Source: Rickettsiella endosymbiont of Rhagonycha lignosa
GTDB lineage: Bacteria; Pseudomonadota; Gammaproteobacteria; Diplorickettsiales; Diplorickettsiaceae
Reading direction: 5' to 3'
Assembly (NCBI RefSeq): GCF_964031165.1
Contig: NZ_OZ035011.1
Span: forward strand, 982,001 to 1,046,000
Length of the DNA stretch: 64,000 nucleotides
The notes below the pieces were generated by a model. It saw only the letters and a program-made list of their open reading frames with translations. It was not told the origin of the DNA and did not search any database. The translations under genes and the position numbers were made by a program. Each line of letters opens with the position of its first letter. Positions within the stretch are counted from its first letter, which is position 1. Below, piece after piece: positions 36,614-45,819 of the stretch.

Positions 36614-37381
36614 TTAAATAGAATAGCATCTTTCCGATCTAAATTGAGAATGATCGCCATGAATATTAACATTATCATAAGGGTTGTTAATCACCGGAAC
36701 ATAAAACAAACTGGGACCATTTGCACGACCTATTGGTATGGTCGATCCATGGTCTCTTATCGCATCTTCTAATAATACATCCTCATAAGTAGGAAGTAGA
36801 GATAACGAAGATAAAGATTCTGGATAATTCTCGTCAGTTGATGACATAGAAGAAAAAAGTAATTTAAGAAAATTTATTTTTTCCATGAGTTTCCCTTCTA
36901 ATTCATGTAAAGCCCGTTCATTTTTATTAATTGACCATATTGAAAACAGCCAAAAACTTAAACTGTAAAAATCTGCAATTAAATTTCCATAAATTAAAGT
37001 TTTACTCGCCGGAAAAATTAATAAACACGTATGTAAAATTATAAAAAAACCGGTCATCATACCGGGTGTTATCGCATAATAGGCTCGATCATTTTGTACT
37101 TGTTTAATTAAAAACCAATATTTTTTGAACATTCTTCCTAACTGAATCAATTCAGCTGGTTCAATATAATCTTTTTCTAATTCTTGAAATAATTGCTCAA
37201 TAAGCCGTTGCGGAGTGGGTGATCGCCGAAAATAAGCCAAGAAGTGACAAGGATGAAGTGGCTGAATAGTCACCTCAACATAGGCTTCTAACTCAGTGGA
37301 ACCGATTATAAATTCGGGTATACCCCTTAGAAAAGAAGCAAATTCTAATTTAATCCGATAATTATTTCCATTGTTTGGCAT
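36614..37381 (-). CDS. Unknown membrane protein with an LPTY motif; candidate effector
   Basis: The 255 residue product starts at an ATG with AGGG 7 bases upstream. It has a soluble N-terminal ~95 residues and two hydrophobic segments (about 105-123 and 128-150). The polar tail carries LPTYEDVL (196-203), similar to the LPTYQQAM of the next protein, and a later NNPYDNV. It lies 41 bases upstream of the 280 residue gene. Shared architecture (soluble part, membrane hairpin, Pro-Tyr-bearing tail) suggests the two are functionally paired or distant paralogues. Function unknown. Confidence 0.65.
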   Translation of the reverse strand: MPNNGNNYRIKLEFASFLRGIPEFIIGSTELEAYVEVTIQPLHPCHFLAYFRRSPTPQRLIEQLFQELEKDYIEPAELIQLGRMFKKYWFLIKQVQNDRAYYAITPGMMTGFFIILHTCLLIFPASKTLIYGNLIADFYSLSFWLFSIWSINKNERALHELEGKLMEKINFLKLLFSSMSSTDENYPESLSSLSLLPTYEDVLLEDAIRDHGSTIPIGRANGPSLFYVPVINNPYDNVNIHGDHSQFRSERCYSI

Positions 37382-37435
37382 TTTTTTCCCTAACTAGAGT
37401 TTATCTGAAAAAATAATTTTATTATTTGCTTGCTA

Positions 37436-37678
37436 CTAGAACGTGTATCGTCGCTGCGTTGTACTATAAGTAGCTTCATAGCTATCACTCTCGGATGAGG
37501 AAGAAGATGAAATATAAAATTTTACAGTACTTCCAATCCTTTCATAAGAAGAATTAGGTGTATTATTAGGTGTGCGTGGCCCTAAAGCGAAGGTTTCGGA
37601 TTTGACGTGTAAATCTGGTGAGGTAGCCGCTTTAGTTTTGAAGTGAGATATTAAGAAATTGATTTTATTGTTTAGCAT
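37436..37678 (-). CDS. Small Ser/Thr-rich unknown protein
   Basis: The 80 residue product begins at an ATG with AGGGA about 6 bases upstream. It contains a basic N-terminal helix-like stretch (MLNNKINFLISHFKTKA), then a low-complexity Pro/Asn/Ser region, including SSYERIGS and a run of serines near residue 57. It is the first gene of the three-gene set read toward recG. Without membrane segments or known motifs, its coding status rests on the ribosome site and the conserved spacing of the set. It could be a short partner or a remnant. Confidence 0.5.
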   Translation of the reverse strand: MLNNKINFLISHFKTKAATSPDLHVKSETFALGPRTPNNTPNSSYERIGSTVKFYISSSSSSESDSYEATYSTTQRRYTF

Positions 37679-37831
37679 TTTCGTCCCTGTAAATTTTTAC
37701 ATCCTCTTATTTTATACTTAAATAAAAAACTAATACACTATTTTTATTTAAAAAATTTATAAATTTATTGACTTAATGTTAATAAGCTAAGTCGACGGCG
37801 AATAGCCTAACTACTCACCGCCCGTTTTAGA

Positions 37832-39253
37832 TTAACTGGTTTTTTTCTTAGGCATATACAAATCAGTGATGGTTCCTTCAAAGATTTCACTGGCTAGCAT
37901 CACCGTTTCAGAAAGCGTTGGATGTGGATGGATCGTTAAAGCAATATCTTCAGCTTCGCAACCCATTTCTATTGCGAGTGCAATCTCAGCGATCAATTCA
38001 CCGGCATTGGGACCCACTATACCCGCACCCAAAATACGCTGCGTCTTCGGATCAAATAATAATTTAGTCAGACCTTCATCGCGTCCTTGTCCTAAAGAGC
38101 GTCCACTGGCAAGCCAAGGAAAAACGGCTTTTTCATAAGGGATCTTGTTTTTTTCATCGGCATTGGCAACTGTTTCCGTTAAACCAACCCAGGCAATTTC
38201 CGGATCGGTATAAGCTACGGAAGGAATACAACGTGGTTCAAAAAAGTGTTTCTTACCCGCTATTACTTCAGCGGCAACCCGCCCTTCAGCAGCTGCTTTA
38301 TGCGCCAGCATAGGATTACCAACGACATCACCGATAGCAAAGATATGTGGAATATTAGTTCTCAATTGTTTATCTACTGGAATAAATCCTTGTTCAGTAA
38401 CGGTGATACCTAAGGCTTCAGCACCAATGAGTTTTCCATTCGGTTTACGACCAACAGCCGATAAAATTCGATCAAATCGTTGTGGTTTAGAACTTTCAGC
38501 TCCGGCAAACGTCACCCATAATCCATCTTTTTTTGCTTCAACTTTAGTGACTTTAGTTTTTAATAAGAATTTATAATGGTTTTGTAGACGTTTATATAAA
38601 GGCATGACGATATCTTTATCCGCGCCATTAATGATCATATCACCTGCTTCTACCACCGTAATATCACTGCCCAATGCATGATAAACCGTAGCCATCTCCA
38701 TGCCAATAATGCCGCCACCTAACACTAAAAGATTACCTTTAACTTCTTTTAATTCGAGTGCACCGGTAGAATCGATAATCCTCGGATCCTCGGGTAAAAA
38801 AGCTAAGCTTATCGGTTGCGAACCCACCGCAATGATGGCTTGCTCGAATACAATTTTTTGTTTTCCAACCGTTAGTTCATTTTTTCCGGTAAATTTTCCA
38901 TCGCCAAAAACACATTCAACTTTTCGTTGCTTGGCTAATAGAGATAAACCTCCGGTTAATTTTTTTACTACGCTGTCTTTCCAAGTGCGTAATTGTTGAA
39001 TATCAATTTTAGGCTTACCAAAACTCACACCATATTCTGCCATGGCACTGGCATCTTCAATGACTTTGGCAGCATGTAACAATGCTTTAGAGGGAATACA
39101 TCCAACATTCAAACACACACCGCCTAAAGTAGGTTCTCGTTCAACTAATATAACTTTTTTACCTAAATCAGCTGCACGAAACGCAGCGCTATAACCACCT
39201 GGCCCACTGCCCAATATGAGTACTTCGGTTTTTTTAATTTCTAACTCAGCCAT
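37832..39253 (-). CDS. lpdA: Dihydrolipoyl dehydrogenase, E3 of pyruvate dehydrogenase
   Basis: E3 reoxidises the lipoyl group of E2 with FAD and NAD. The 473 residues show VLILGSGPGGYSAAFRAADLG at the N-terminus and the redox-active disulphide in GGVCLNVGCIPSKALLH. The NAD-binding LVLGGGIIGMEMATVYHALG, FAIGDVVGNPMLAHKA and the C-terminal catalytic His-Glu in IHPHPTLSE follow. It is the last gene of aceE-aceF-lpdA. The 219 base gap to aceF contains an inverted-repeat element. Confidence 0.97.
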   Translation of the reverse strand: MAELEIKKTEVLILGSGPGGYSAAFRAADLGKKVILVEREPTLGGVCLNVGCIPSKALLHAAKVIEDASAMAEYGVSFGKPKIDIQQLRTWKDSVVKKLTGGLSLLAKQRKVECVFGDGKFTGKNELTVGKQKIVFEQAIIAVGSQPISLAFLPEDPRIIDSTGALELKEVKGNLLVLGGGIIGMEMATVYHALGSDITVVEAGDMIINGADKDIVMPLYKRLQNHYKFLLKTKVTKVEAKKDGLWVTFAGAESSKPQRFDRILSAVGRKPNGKLIGAEALGITVTEQGFIPVDKQLRTNIPHIFAIGDVVGNPMLAHKAAAEGRVAAEVIAGKKHFFEPRCIPSVAYTDPEIAWVGLTETVANADEKNKIPYEKAVFPWLASGRSLGQGRDEGLTKLLFDPKTQRILGAGIVGPNAGELIAEIALAIEMGCEAEDIALTIHPHPTLSETVMLASEIFEGTITDLYMPKKKTS

Positions 39254-39330
39254 AGTTTCCTCTAAAATAATTTAATACATGAATAAACCAAATTTGATAC
39301 TATATTTAATGCAATTAGGTTTTATTTTAC

Positions 39331-39475
39331 TAGGTTGAGTCTATAAAGCAGGGATTGATGCTGTCAACAAGGCAAAAATAATGAGTAAAGCGGAGTTGAC
39401 ACGGAGTCAATGAGCATTTGCGAATTATTTTTAACGTAGTTGACGGTATCAAGAACACTTTAGAGACTCAACCTA
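39331..39475. repeat. 145 base element with 12 bp inverted ends between aceF and lpdA
   Basis: TAGGTTGAGTCT at 39331-39342 is the exact reverse complement of AGACTCAACCTA at 39464-39475. The right arm includes the aceF stop codon. No coding frame lies inside. The size and perfect ends resemble a MITE-like insertion, but no second copy was seen in the window and no target duplication was obvious. Confidence 0.45.
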
Positions 39476-40777
39476 CAGTAGCCAACGACGAATATCTGAT
39501 AAACATGCGCTTAAATGCATAATAAAACGCGCTCCCTCCGCACCATCGATGACACGATGATCATACGATAGCGATAAAGGTAACATTAATCGTGGCACGA
39601 ACTCTCCATCCTGATAGAACGGTTTAAACTGTGCTTTAGACACACCTAAAATAGCGACATCCGGTACATTGACTATGGGTGTAAATGCTGTACCACCGAT
39701 ACCACCTAAACTTGAAATAGTAAATGAACTGCCTTGCAAATCCACATTCGTCAATTGTTTTTCGCGCGCTTTCAGACTCACCTTCCCTAATTCCTGGGCT
39801 AATTCTAAAAGACTTTTTTTGTCCACATCCCTAATCACCGGTACCACTAAACCTTCTGGTGTATCGACAGCAATACCAATATGATAATATTTTTTTAGGA
39901 TTAACTCTTCGCCATCAGCCGATAAAGAAGCATTAAAAGAGGGAAATGCTTTTAAACTGGTGACTACCGCTTTCATAATAAAAACTAATGGCGTTAATTT
40001 AATATTTTGTTTGGCTGCAAACCCTGTTTGCGCTTTGCGAAAAACTTCCAATTCAGTGATATCTGCTTCATTAAACTGTGTTACATGCGGAACTAACAAC
40101 CAATTACGATGCAAATATTGTGCAGTTAATTTTTTAATTCGTGATAAAGCCAGCTTTTCTGTTCTACCGAATTGATTAAAATCAATTTCCGGCGCGCTAG
40201 GTAAACCCATCTGACTACTAGAACCTTGACTTAAATGTGCTTTAACAAATTTCTGTAAGTCTTCTTTGATGATACGACCTTTTTGTCCGGTACCGGAAAT
40301 TTTATTCAGATCGATACCAAACTCTCGCGCTAAACGTCGGACACCAGGACCTGCATGGATATCACCTTTGTCCTCTTCTTCTGTATCTATTTCTTGCTCA
40401 AGTTCAGCGGATCCAGATACAACTTCTTCCTCTTTTTTTATATTTTTACTGTCTATTTCTGGCGCAACCGCGGGTGAAGCGGTATCTGAAATTGATCGTT
40501 TTTTCCTCACCGCTTTTTCAGTCGATGCATTTGATTCTTCTGTTTCAATGATTGCAATCAAATCACCTTTTGAAACTTTATCCCCTTTCTTGACTTTTAA
40601 TTCTCTTAACTTTCCGGCTAAAGGTGATGGAATATCCATCGATGCTTTATCACTTTCTAGCGTAATTAATGCATCTTCGACAGCAATATCTTGGCCTATT
40701 TTAACGGGTATTTCGATAATTGCCGCAGCAGCAACATTACCTAAATCTGGAACATGTATTTCTTTTAAACTAGACAA
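39473..40777 (-). CDS. aceF: Pyruvate dehydrogenase E2, dihydrolipoamide acetyltransferase
   Basis: E2 forms the core of the complex and transfers acetyl groups to CoA. I start at TTG 40775-40777, seven bases after GAGGAG, giving 434 residues. An in-frame GTG nine codons earlier lies within the repeat end and overlaps the ribosome site. The product has a single lipoyl domain (Lys44 in LESDKASMDI), an acidic/Lys-rich linker, a peripheral subunit-binding domain (GPGVRRLAREFGIDLNKISGTG) near 155, and the catalytic domain ending in LSYDHRVIDGAEGARF. E. coli AceF has three lipoyl domains; one is common elsewhere. Confidence 0.95.
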   Translation of the reverse strand: MSSLKEIHVPDLGNVAAAAIIEIPVKIGQDIAVEDALITLESDKASMDIPSPLAGKLRELKVKKGDKVSKGDLIAIIETEESNASTEKAVRKKRSISDTASPAVAPEIDSKNIKKEEEVVSGSAELEQEIDTEEEDKGDIHAGPGVRRLAREFGIDLNKISGTGQKGRIIKEDLQKFVKAHLSQGSSSQMGLPSAPEIDFNQFGRTEKLALSRIKKLTAQYLHRNWLLVPHVTQFNEADITELEVFRKAQTGFAAKQNIKLTPLVFIMKAVVTSLKAFPSFNASLSADGEELILKKYYHIGIAVDTPEGLVVPVIRDVDKKSLLELAQELGKVSLKAREKQLTNVDLQGSSFTISSLGGIGGTAFTPIVNVPDVAILGVSKAQFKPFYQDGEFVPRLMLPLSLSYDHRVIDGAEGARFIMHLSACLSDIRRWLL

Positions 40778-40790
40778 ACGTTTTCTCCTC

Positions 40791-40908
40791 GATACTCTTC
40801 GCACTTGAATTTTTGTCTGTGTTGCCGCTCAATTCGCTAGGGTTGTTAACATAACCCTATTTTTAAATACACGGCACTTGACAAAAAATCAATTGCTACG
40901 AGTCACTA
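40791..40908 (-). repeat. Dispersed repeat upstream of aceF
   Basis: A reverse-oriented copy lies between aceE and aceF. One end (GATACTCTTCGCACTTGAATT) abuts the aceF ribosome binding site. Its central part differs from other copies and contains the palindrome AGGGTTGTTAACATAACCCT. Confidence 0.88.
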
Positions 40909-40949
40909 TTTTTTGCACTTGAATTTTTTGGCTATGCTGCTTCTCAATT
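40909..40949 (-). repeat. Dispersed repeat, truncated tandem copy abutting the aceE stop
   Basis: A partial second copy (TTTGCACTTGAATTTTTTGG, then GCTTCTCAATT) follows directly and runs into the last bases of aceE, so the aceE stop codon lies within repeat-derived sequence. Confidence 0.65.
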
Positions 40950-43614
40950 AAATGGTAAATGGATTTGGCTGTTTAGGATCAATTGCATACTTTTTAAAAG
41001 CCTGTTCGATTTCGGTCGTACTCACTAAACCTTCTGCCATCAAGGCATGTAAGCTGGCTAGAACAATATAATAACGATTCACTTCAAAAAATTGTCGTAA
41101 CTGCTCACGCGTATCACTACGTCCATAACCATCTGTTCCTAAGACCCTATAAGGTGCTTTAATAAATCCACGAATTTGATCGGCATTTAAGCGGATATAA
41201 TCGCTTGCGGCAATCACCGGTCCTAATCGATTTTCTAAACATTGTGTCACATAGCTCTGTTGTTCGGGGTCATTAGGATGTAATAAATTATGTCGCTCAA
41301 CACTTAACGCTTGTTTACGTAATTCTGAAAAACTCGTTACACTCCAAATATCAGCGGTCACGCCAAAATCTGTTTGTAATAACTCCGCAGCGGCAATCAC
41401 TTCATTTAATATCGTACCAGAACCTAATAATTGTACATGTCGTTGACTCGGTTTAGTTTCGGATAATAAATACATTCCTTTAATGATGCCTTCCTTATTA
41501 GCTTCGCTTAACGCGGGATGGGCATAGTTTTCATTCATCAAAGTCAGATAATAAAATACATTTTCCTGATCTTGCATCATACGGCGCAAACCGTCTTGAA
41601 TAATGACGGCAAGTTCATAACCAAAACACGGATCATAAGCAACACAGTTAGGTACTACTGAAAAAAACAACAGATTATGCCCATCTTGATGCTGTAAACC
41701 TTCGCCGGCTAAAGTTGTTCTGCCTGCTGTTGCACCTAAAATAAATCCACGTGCTTGCATATCACCCGCAGCCCAAACAAAATCACCGACTCGTTGATAA
41801 CCAAACATCGAATAATAAATATAAAAAGGAATCATGCTCAAATTATTCGTACTATAAGAAGTGGCTGCTGCCATCCATGAACAAAATGCGCCGCCTTCAT
41901 TAATTCCTTCTTCTAACAATTGGCCTTTTTTATCTTCACGGTAATACATTAATTGACCCGCGTCGACAGGATCATAAAGTTGACCTACGGGAGAATAAAT
42001 TCCAATCTGACGAAATAAACCTTCCATACCAAACGTGCGTGATTCATCAGGTACTATGGGTACGATACGCGAACCTAAGGTTTTATCTTTTAACAGATGA
42101 CGCAAAATTTCCACAAATATCATCGTCGTAGAGATTTCTCGTCCATTGGAACCGAGTAATATATTCTCAAAATTATTTAATGGGGGTGCCGCTAAACTTT
42201 CGTCAGCATGCGTACGGCGCGCCGGTAAATACCCCCCCAACTTTTTACGTTGTTGTTTTAAATACTTATTTTCTGGACTATTTTCACTCGGACGATAAAA
42301 ACTTAAATTTTCAACCTCCGCATCACTCATTGAGAGATTAAAACGATCTCGAAACGCAAGTAGCTGTTCTTGTGTCATCTTTTTCTGTTGATGCGTAATA
42401 TTTTGACCTTCACCCGCGGTGCCCATACCATAACCTTTGATGGTTTTAGCTAAGATAACCGTAGGTTGACCTTGATGTTCGACTGCCGCTTTATAAGCCG
42501 CATAAACTTTTTTAATATCATGTCCACCGCGTTTTAGCAGCCAAAGTTGTTCATCGCTCATATCCGCAACCATGGCTTTTAATTCTGGATATTTCGCAAA
42601 AAAATGTTCACGTATGTAAGCGCCATCTTTAGCACGGAAATTTTGATATTCCCCATCAATGGTTTCCATCATTAGCTGGGGTAACAAACCTTGTTTATCT
42701 TTTTTGAATAAAGGATCCCAAGCACTACCCCATAAAACTTTGTTAACATTCCAGCCTGCGCCGCGAAATACACCTTCGAGTTCTTGAATTATCTTGCCAT
42801 TCCCACGTACTGGTCCATCCAGTCGTTGTAAATTGCAATTAATAACAAAAATGAGATTATCCAATTTTTCCCGCGCCGCAATACAAAGTGCACCGAGCGA
42901 TTCAGGTTCATCCATTTCTCCATCACCACAAAACATCCAGACTTTTCTATCTTTGTTATCCAATAAGCCACGATTTTGTAAATATTTTAAAAAACGCGCT
43001 TGGTAAATTGCCTGCATCGGCCCCAAACCCATGGAAACCGTAGGAAATTGCCAAAATTCTGGCATCAGCCATGGGTGGGGATAAGAAGAAAGACCTTCTC
43101 CGCCGATTTCTTGACGAAAATGTGATAATTGTTCTTTCGTTAAGCGTCCTTCTAAAAATGCGCGTGCATAGATACCTGGGGAGGAATGACCTTGGATGTA
43201 TAATAAATCGCCGCCGTGTTCAGAATTGGCCGCATGAAAAAAATGATTGAAACCCACTTCATACAAAGTTGCCGCCGAGGCATAGGTTGCTATATGACCA
43301 CCTAGTTCAGAAGAAACCTTACCCGCCTGTAATACCATCATCACAGCATTCCAACGAATTAATGCCGCAATACGTTTTTCTAATTTTTCATCGCCAGGAA
43401 AAGGTGGTTCCAACTCGACAGGAATCGTATTCACATAAGGTGTGTGTAAGCAAGCGCTTAGGTCCAGACCCCGTTGACGCGCCTTATTGATAAGCTGTTG
43501 GATAAGAAATTGTGCCCTATCTGCGCCTTCAAACTTTAATACAGATAAAAGTGCATCTATCCACTCTTTGGTTTCAAGAGGATCCTTATCTAAGCAAGGA
43601 GTTTGCTGTGTCAT
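40948..43614 (-). CDS. aceE: Pyruvate dehydrogenase E1 (homodimeric)
   Basis: E1 decarboxylates pyruvate with thiamine diphosphate and acetylates E2. The 888 residues match the homodimeric AceE of gammaproteobacteria. Visible are GHIATYASAATLYEVGFNHFF, the ThDP-binding GDGEMDEPESLGAL with the closing NCNLQRLDGPVRGN, KTIKGYGMGTAGEGQN, and the C-terminal VLGTDGYGRSDTREQLRQFFEV. It lies 64 bases downstream of ampE and precedes aceF and lpdA. No pdhR-type regulator gene is adjacent. Confidence 0.97.
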   Translation of the reverse strand: MTQQTPCLDKDPLETKEWIDALLSVLKFEGADRAQFLIQQLINKARQRGLDLSACLHTPYVNTIPVELEPPFPGDEKLEKRIAALIRWNAVMMVLQAGKVSSELGGHIATYASAATLYEVGFNHFFHAANSEHGGDLLYIQGHSSPGIYARAFLEGRLTKEQLSHFRQEIGGEGLSSYPHPWLMPEFWQFPTVSMGLGPMQAIYQARFLKYLQNRGLLDNKDRKVWMFCGDGEMDEPESLGALCIAAREKLDNLIFVINCNLQRLDGPVRGNGKIIQELEGVFRGAGWNVNKVLWGSAWDPLFKKDKQGLLPQLMMETIDGEYQNFRAKDGAYIREHFFAKYPELKAMVADMSDEQLWLLKRGGHDIKKVYAAYKAAVEHQGQPTVILAKTIKGYGMGTAGEGQNITHQQKKMTQEQLLAFRDRFNLSMSDAEVENLSFYRPSENSPENKYLKQQRKKLGGYLPARRTHADESLAAPPLNNFENILLGSNGREISTTMIFVEILRHLLKDKTLGSRIVPIVPDESRTFGMEGLFRQIGIYSPVGQLYDPVDAGQLMYYREDKKGQLLEEGINEGGAFCSWMAAATSYSTNNLSMIPFYIYYSMFGYQRVGDFVWAAGDMQARGFILGATAGRTTLAGEGLQHQDGHNLLFFSVVPNCVAYDPCFGYELAVIIQDGLRRMMQDQENVFYYLTLMNENYAHPALSEANKEGIIKGMYLLSETKPSQRHVQLLGSGTILNEVIAAAELLQTDFGVTADIWSVTSFSELRKQALSVERHNLLHPNDPEQQSYVTQCLENRLGPVIAASDYIRLNADQIRGFIKAPYRVLGTDGYGRSDTREQLRQFFEVNRYYIVLASLHALMAEGLVSTTEIEQAFKKYAIDPKQPNPFTI

Positions 43615-43678
43615 ATCAGGCTTACCTTTAGAAAAATATTCTTCGATTATTTTTTTTACAAACTGCTTAGTGACCTAA

Positions 43679-44422
43679 CTATAACAGCACACCCAGCGTA
43701 ACAGCGAATACGATAATTAAAAAGAGGATTAAATCACGGTCTATGAGTCTTAGAGCAGAATCATAGTTTTCATTAGTAAATTCAGTCGATTCGTCTAGTC
43801 CTAAGGCAATACGACCACTTTTTTCAATGAGCTCTCGATTCAATGAAACGTCTCTTAGCAAGTAATCTAAACAAAAATGACTGGTTTGTACAAAATTACC
43901 CGCTAAAGCAAACAATATTGAAAATAAACGCACCGGCAACCAATCCAATAACGCTCGAACTTGTTGAGCCGACTTTCCTAAAGCAGGATAACTAGGATGG
44001 ATGTGAGCAGAACGTTCAACTAAACGATAGACTAATGCCGCAATTGGGCCTAATAATGCCATCCAAAAAATCACTGCAAATAAGGATTCATTCGCCTGCC
44101 AAAATATCGGTTGATGTATTTGCTTGGTATCAAAAATATTGATAGGACCCAAGCAGTAAAAAAGCACCACTGCGCCGATCAAAAAGGCTAACAAACCTTG
44201 GACAAAAGTAGCACTTAAAAAATAAATAATCGCTACCGGTATAACGATCGGTAAGACGACGAACAATAAAGGGAAAAAATATTGCTGTGACCAATTATTA
44301 TTTTTAGTAAGGTCATTAATTTTACTAACATATTGTTCAAACCAATTAAACCGTGATAAAAAGTTACCTCTATGTAGGCATCGTTCCAATCCCAAGCACA
44401 GTAACAATGTAATAAATGTCAT
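43679..44422 (-). CDS. ampE: AmpE-like inner-membrane protein
   Basis: The 247 residue protein has four to five hydrophobic segments and the AmpE signatures LLCLGLERCLHRG at the N-terminus, FWQANESLFAVIFWMALLGPIAALVYRLVE near residue 105, and ALLDWLPVRLFSILFALAGNF. AmpE is an integral membrane protein with an unclear role in peptidoglycan sensing. In E. coli it is linked with the amidase gene ampD, absent here. Its place immediately upstream of aceE may only reflect ancestral gene order, since ampDE and the pdh genes are near neighbours in many gammaproteobacteria. Confidence 0.82.
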   Translation of the reverse strand: MTFITLLLCLGLERCLHRGNFLSRFNWFEQYVSKINDLTKNNNWSQQYFFPLLFVVLPIVIPVAIIYFLSATFVQGLLAFLIGAVVLFYCLGPINIFDTKQIHQPIFWQANESLFAVIFWMALLGPIAALVYRLVERSAHIHPSYPALGKSAQQVRALLDWLPVRLFSILFALAGNFVQTSHFCLDYLLRDVSLNRELIEKSGRIALGLDESTEFTNENYDSALRLIDRDLILFLIIVFAVTLGVLL

Positions 44423-44471
44423 AATCTTCCTCCGGGCATCCAGCCCTAATATTTAAAAATTATTATTTGAT

Positions 44472-44634
44472 CTTATTAATCTTTGCGTTCAAATTTTTGT
44501 CTGTTACCGCTCAATTCACAACCCTCTTGGTTATTGTATAGACCAGATTGCTACATAGACACGGCACTTACCAAAAATTCCATTGCTGCAAGTAAACTAT
44601 TTTTCGTATTTGTAAATGCAAAGAGTATATATTA
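44472..44634 (-). repeat. Dispersed repeat, diverged copy between ampE and the antiporter
   Basis: A reverse-oriented copy (TCTTTGCGTTCAAATTTTTGTCTG, TTACCGCTCAATTCACAACCCTC, then CATTGCTGCAAGTA) is followed by an extra partial end (GTAAATGCAAAGAGTATA). It is more diverged than the others. Confidence 0.8.
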
Positions 44635-44646
44635 AAAAGACCTAGT

Positions 44647-45819
44647 TTAGTCTACACGCATCTTTTCATTCAAGGCCAAAGGTGTAGGATAACGTAAAAC
44701 CACCCAATAAGATGAGCCCACAAACGTCAAAATAGTGACCGCTTGGATCAGATAGTTGGCTTTATCACCGATCAAGGCAGGCGTTGTTTCTGCGGCTAAA
44801 TAGGCAATCAATAAAGAAAATTCACTAGCCTGTCCTAAACGTAAACCCACTTCGCGCGCTATATATTTTTTTTCACCCGACATTTGCAATAATACCTGAA
44901 ACAACCAAGGTTTGATTAACAACACCAATCCTGCTAATAACAATGCCGGTATAAATACCATGGGTAAATAATGTAAATCAAAACTTGCACCAATAGCAAA
45001 GAAAAACATGATTAAACAAAAATCACGCAGTGGTTTTAAATTATCAGCGATGAACACGGCAATCGGTCCTTCTGCTATCGATACACCGGCTAAAAAAGCA
45101 CCAATTTCTGCGGATAAGCCTAAAGCGCGTGACAATTCTGCTAATCCTAAACACCAACCGAGTGCAACTAAAAAAAGATATTCTTGCACACGATCAAAAC
45201 GAATAAATAATTTACTTATGAAATAACGCTGTACGACAAAAGCAAAAGCGAGTAAGGAAGGAAAAGTAATTAAGGTTAAACCCAGATCGGCTAATTTAGA
45301 ACCCGTCATATGTGCACCGTGCACAAATAACAACATACCTATTGCTAATAAGTCTTGTAGCAACAAAACACTGATCATAGTTTCACCAATCGGTTTATGG
45401 TGTAACGCTAAGGTGGGCAATAACTTAAGACCGATAATGGTACTCGAAAAAATTAAACTGGCGCCTATTAATACACTTTCTAAGAGTGTAAAACTAAACA
45501 GATAACCGACTGCAAAACCAATCGTAGTAAATAATGCACTGAAGACTAAGGTTACAATGGCTGTTTTACGTAAACTTCGATAAAACTCTTGTGGTGTTAA
45601 ATCTAAACCGACTAAAAATAACAAAAAGATAATACCGATGTCGCCAATACCACGTGCCAAACCTAAATTTGGCACTAACTTTAAACAACTGGGACCTAAA
45701 ATCAATCCTAATAAAATATAAGCGACTAACAAAGATTGACGTGTATACAATGCAATCGTTGCTAATACCGCAGCGCCAGTAAAAATAACAAAAATAGAAA
45801 AAACAAAACTATGATCCAT
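44647..45819 (-). CDS. CPA2-family cation:proton antiporter (membrane domain only)
   Basis: The 390 residue protein has about twelve membrane helices of the KefB/YbaL type. It shows VAYILLGLILGPS near the N-terminus, GDIGIIFLLFLVGLDLTPQEF, FSSTIIGLKLLP, LLQDLLAIGMLL and LGLSAEIGAFLAGVSIAE. The exchanged ions are protons and K+ or Na+. The TrkA-N nucleotide-binding domain that regulates Kef proteins is missing, so this is a short form. The start codon overlaps the stop of putA by one base, so the two are translated together. Its physiological link to proline breakdown could be osmotic balance (inference). Confidence 0.88.
   Translation of the reverse strand: MDHSFVFSIFVIFTGAAVLATIALYTRQSLLVAYILLGLILGPSCLKLVPNLGLARGIGDIGIIFLLFLVGLDLTPQEFYRSLRKTAIVTLVFSALFTTIGFAVGYLFSFTLLESVLIGASLIFSSTIIGLKLLPTLALHHKPIGETMISVLLLQDLLAIGMLLFVHGAHMTGSKLADLGLTLITFPSLLAFAFVVQRYFISKLFIRFDRVQEYLFLVALGWCLGLAELSRALGLSAEIGAFLAGVSIAEGPIAVFIADNLKPLRDFCLIMFFFAIGASFDLHYLPMVFIPALLLAGLVLLIKPWLFQVLLQMSGEKKYIAREVGLRLGQASEFSLLIAYLAAETTPALIGDKANYLIQAVTILTFVGSSYWVVLRYPTPLALNEKMRVD

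Noticed and set aside
40266..40808. Plus-strand frame of 180 codons opposite aceF
   Set aside because: The aceF product is unmistakable on the minus strand; the Ser-rich antisense frame has no known features.
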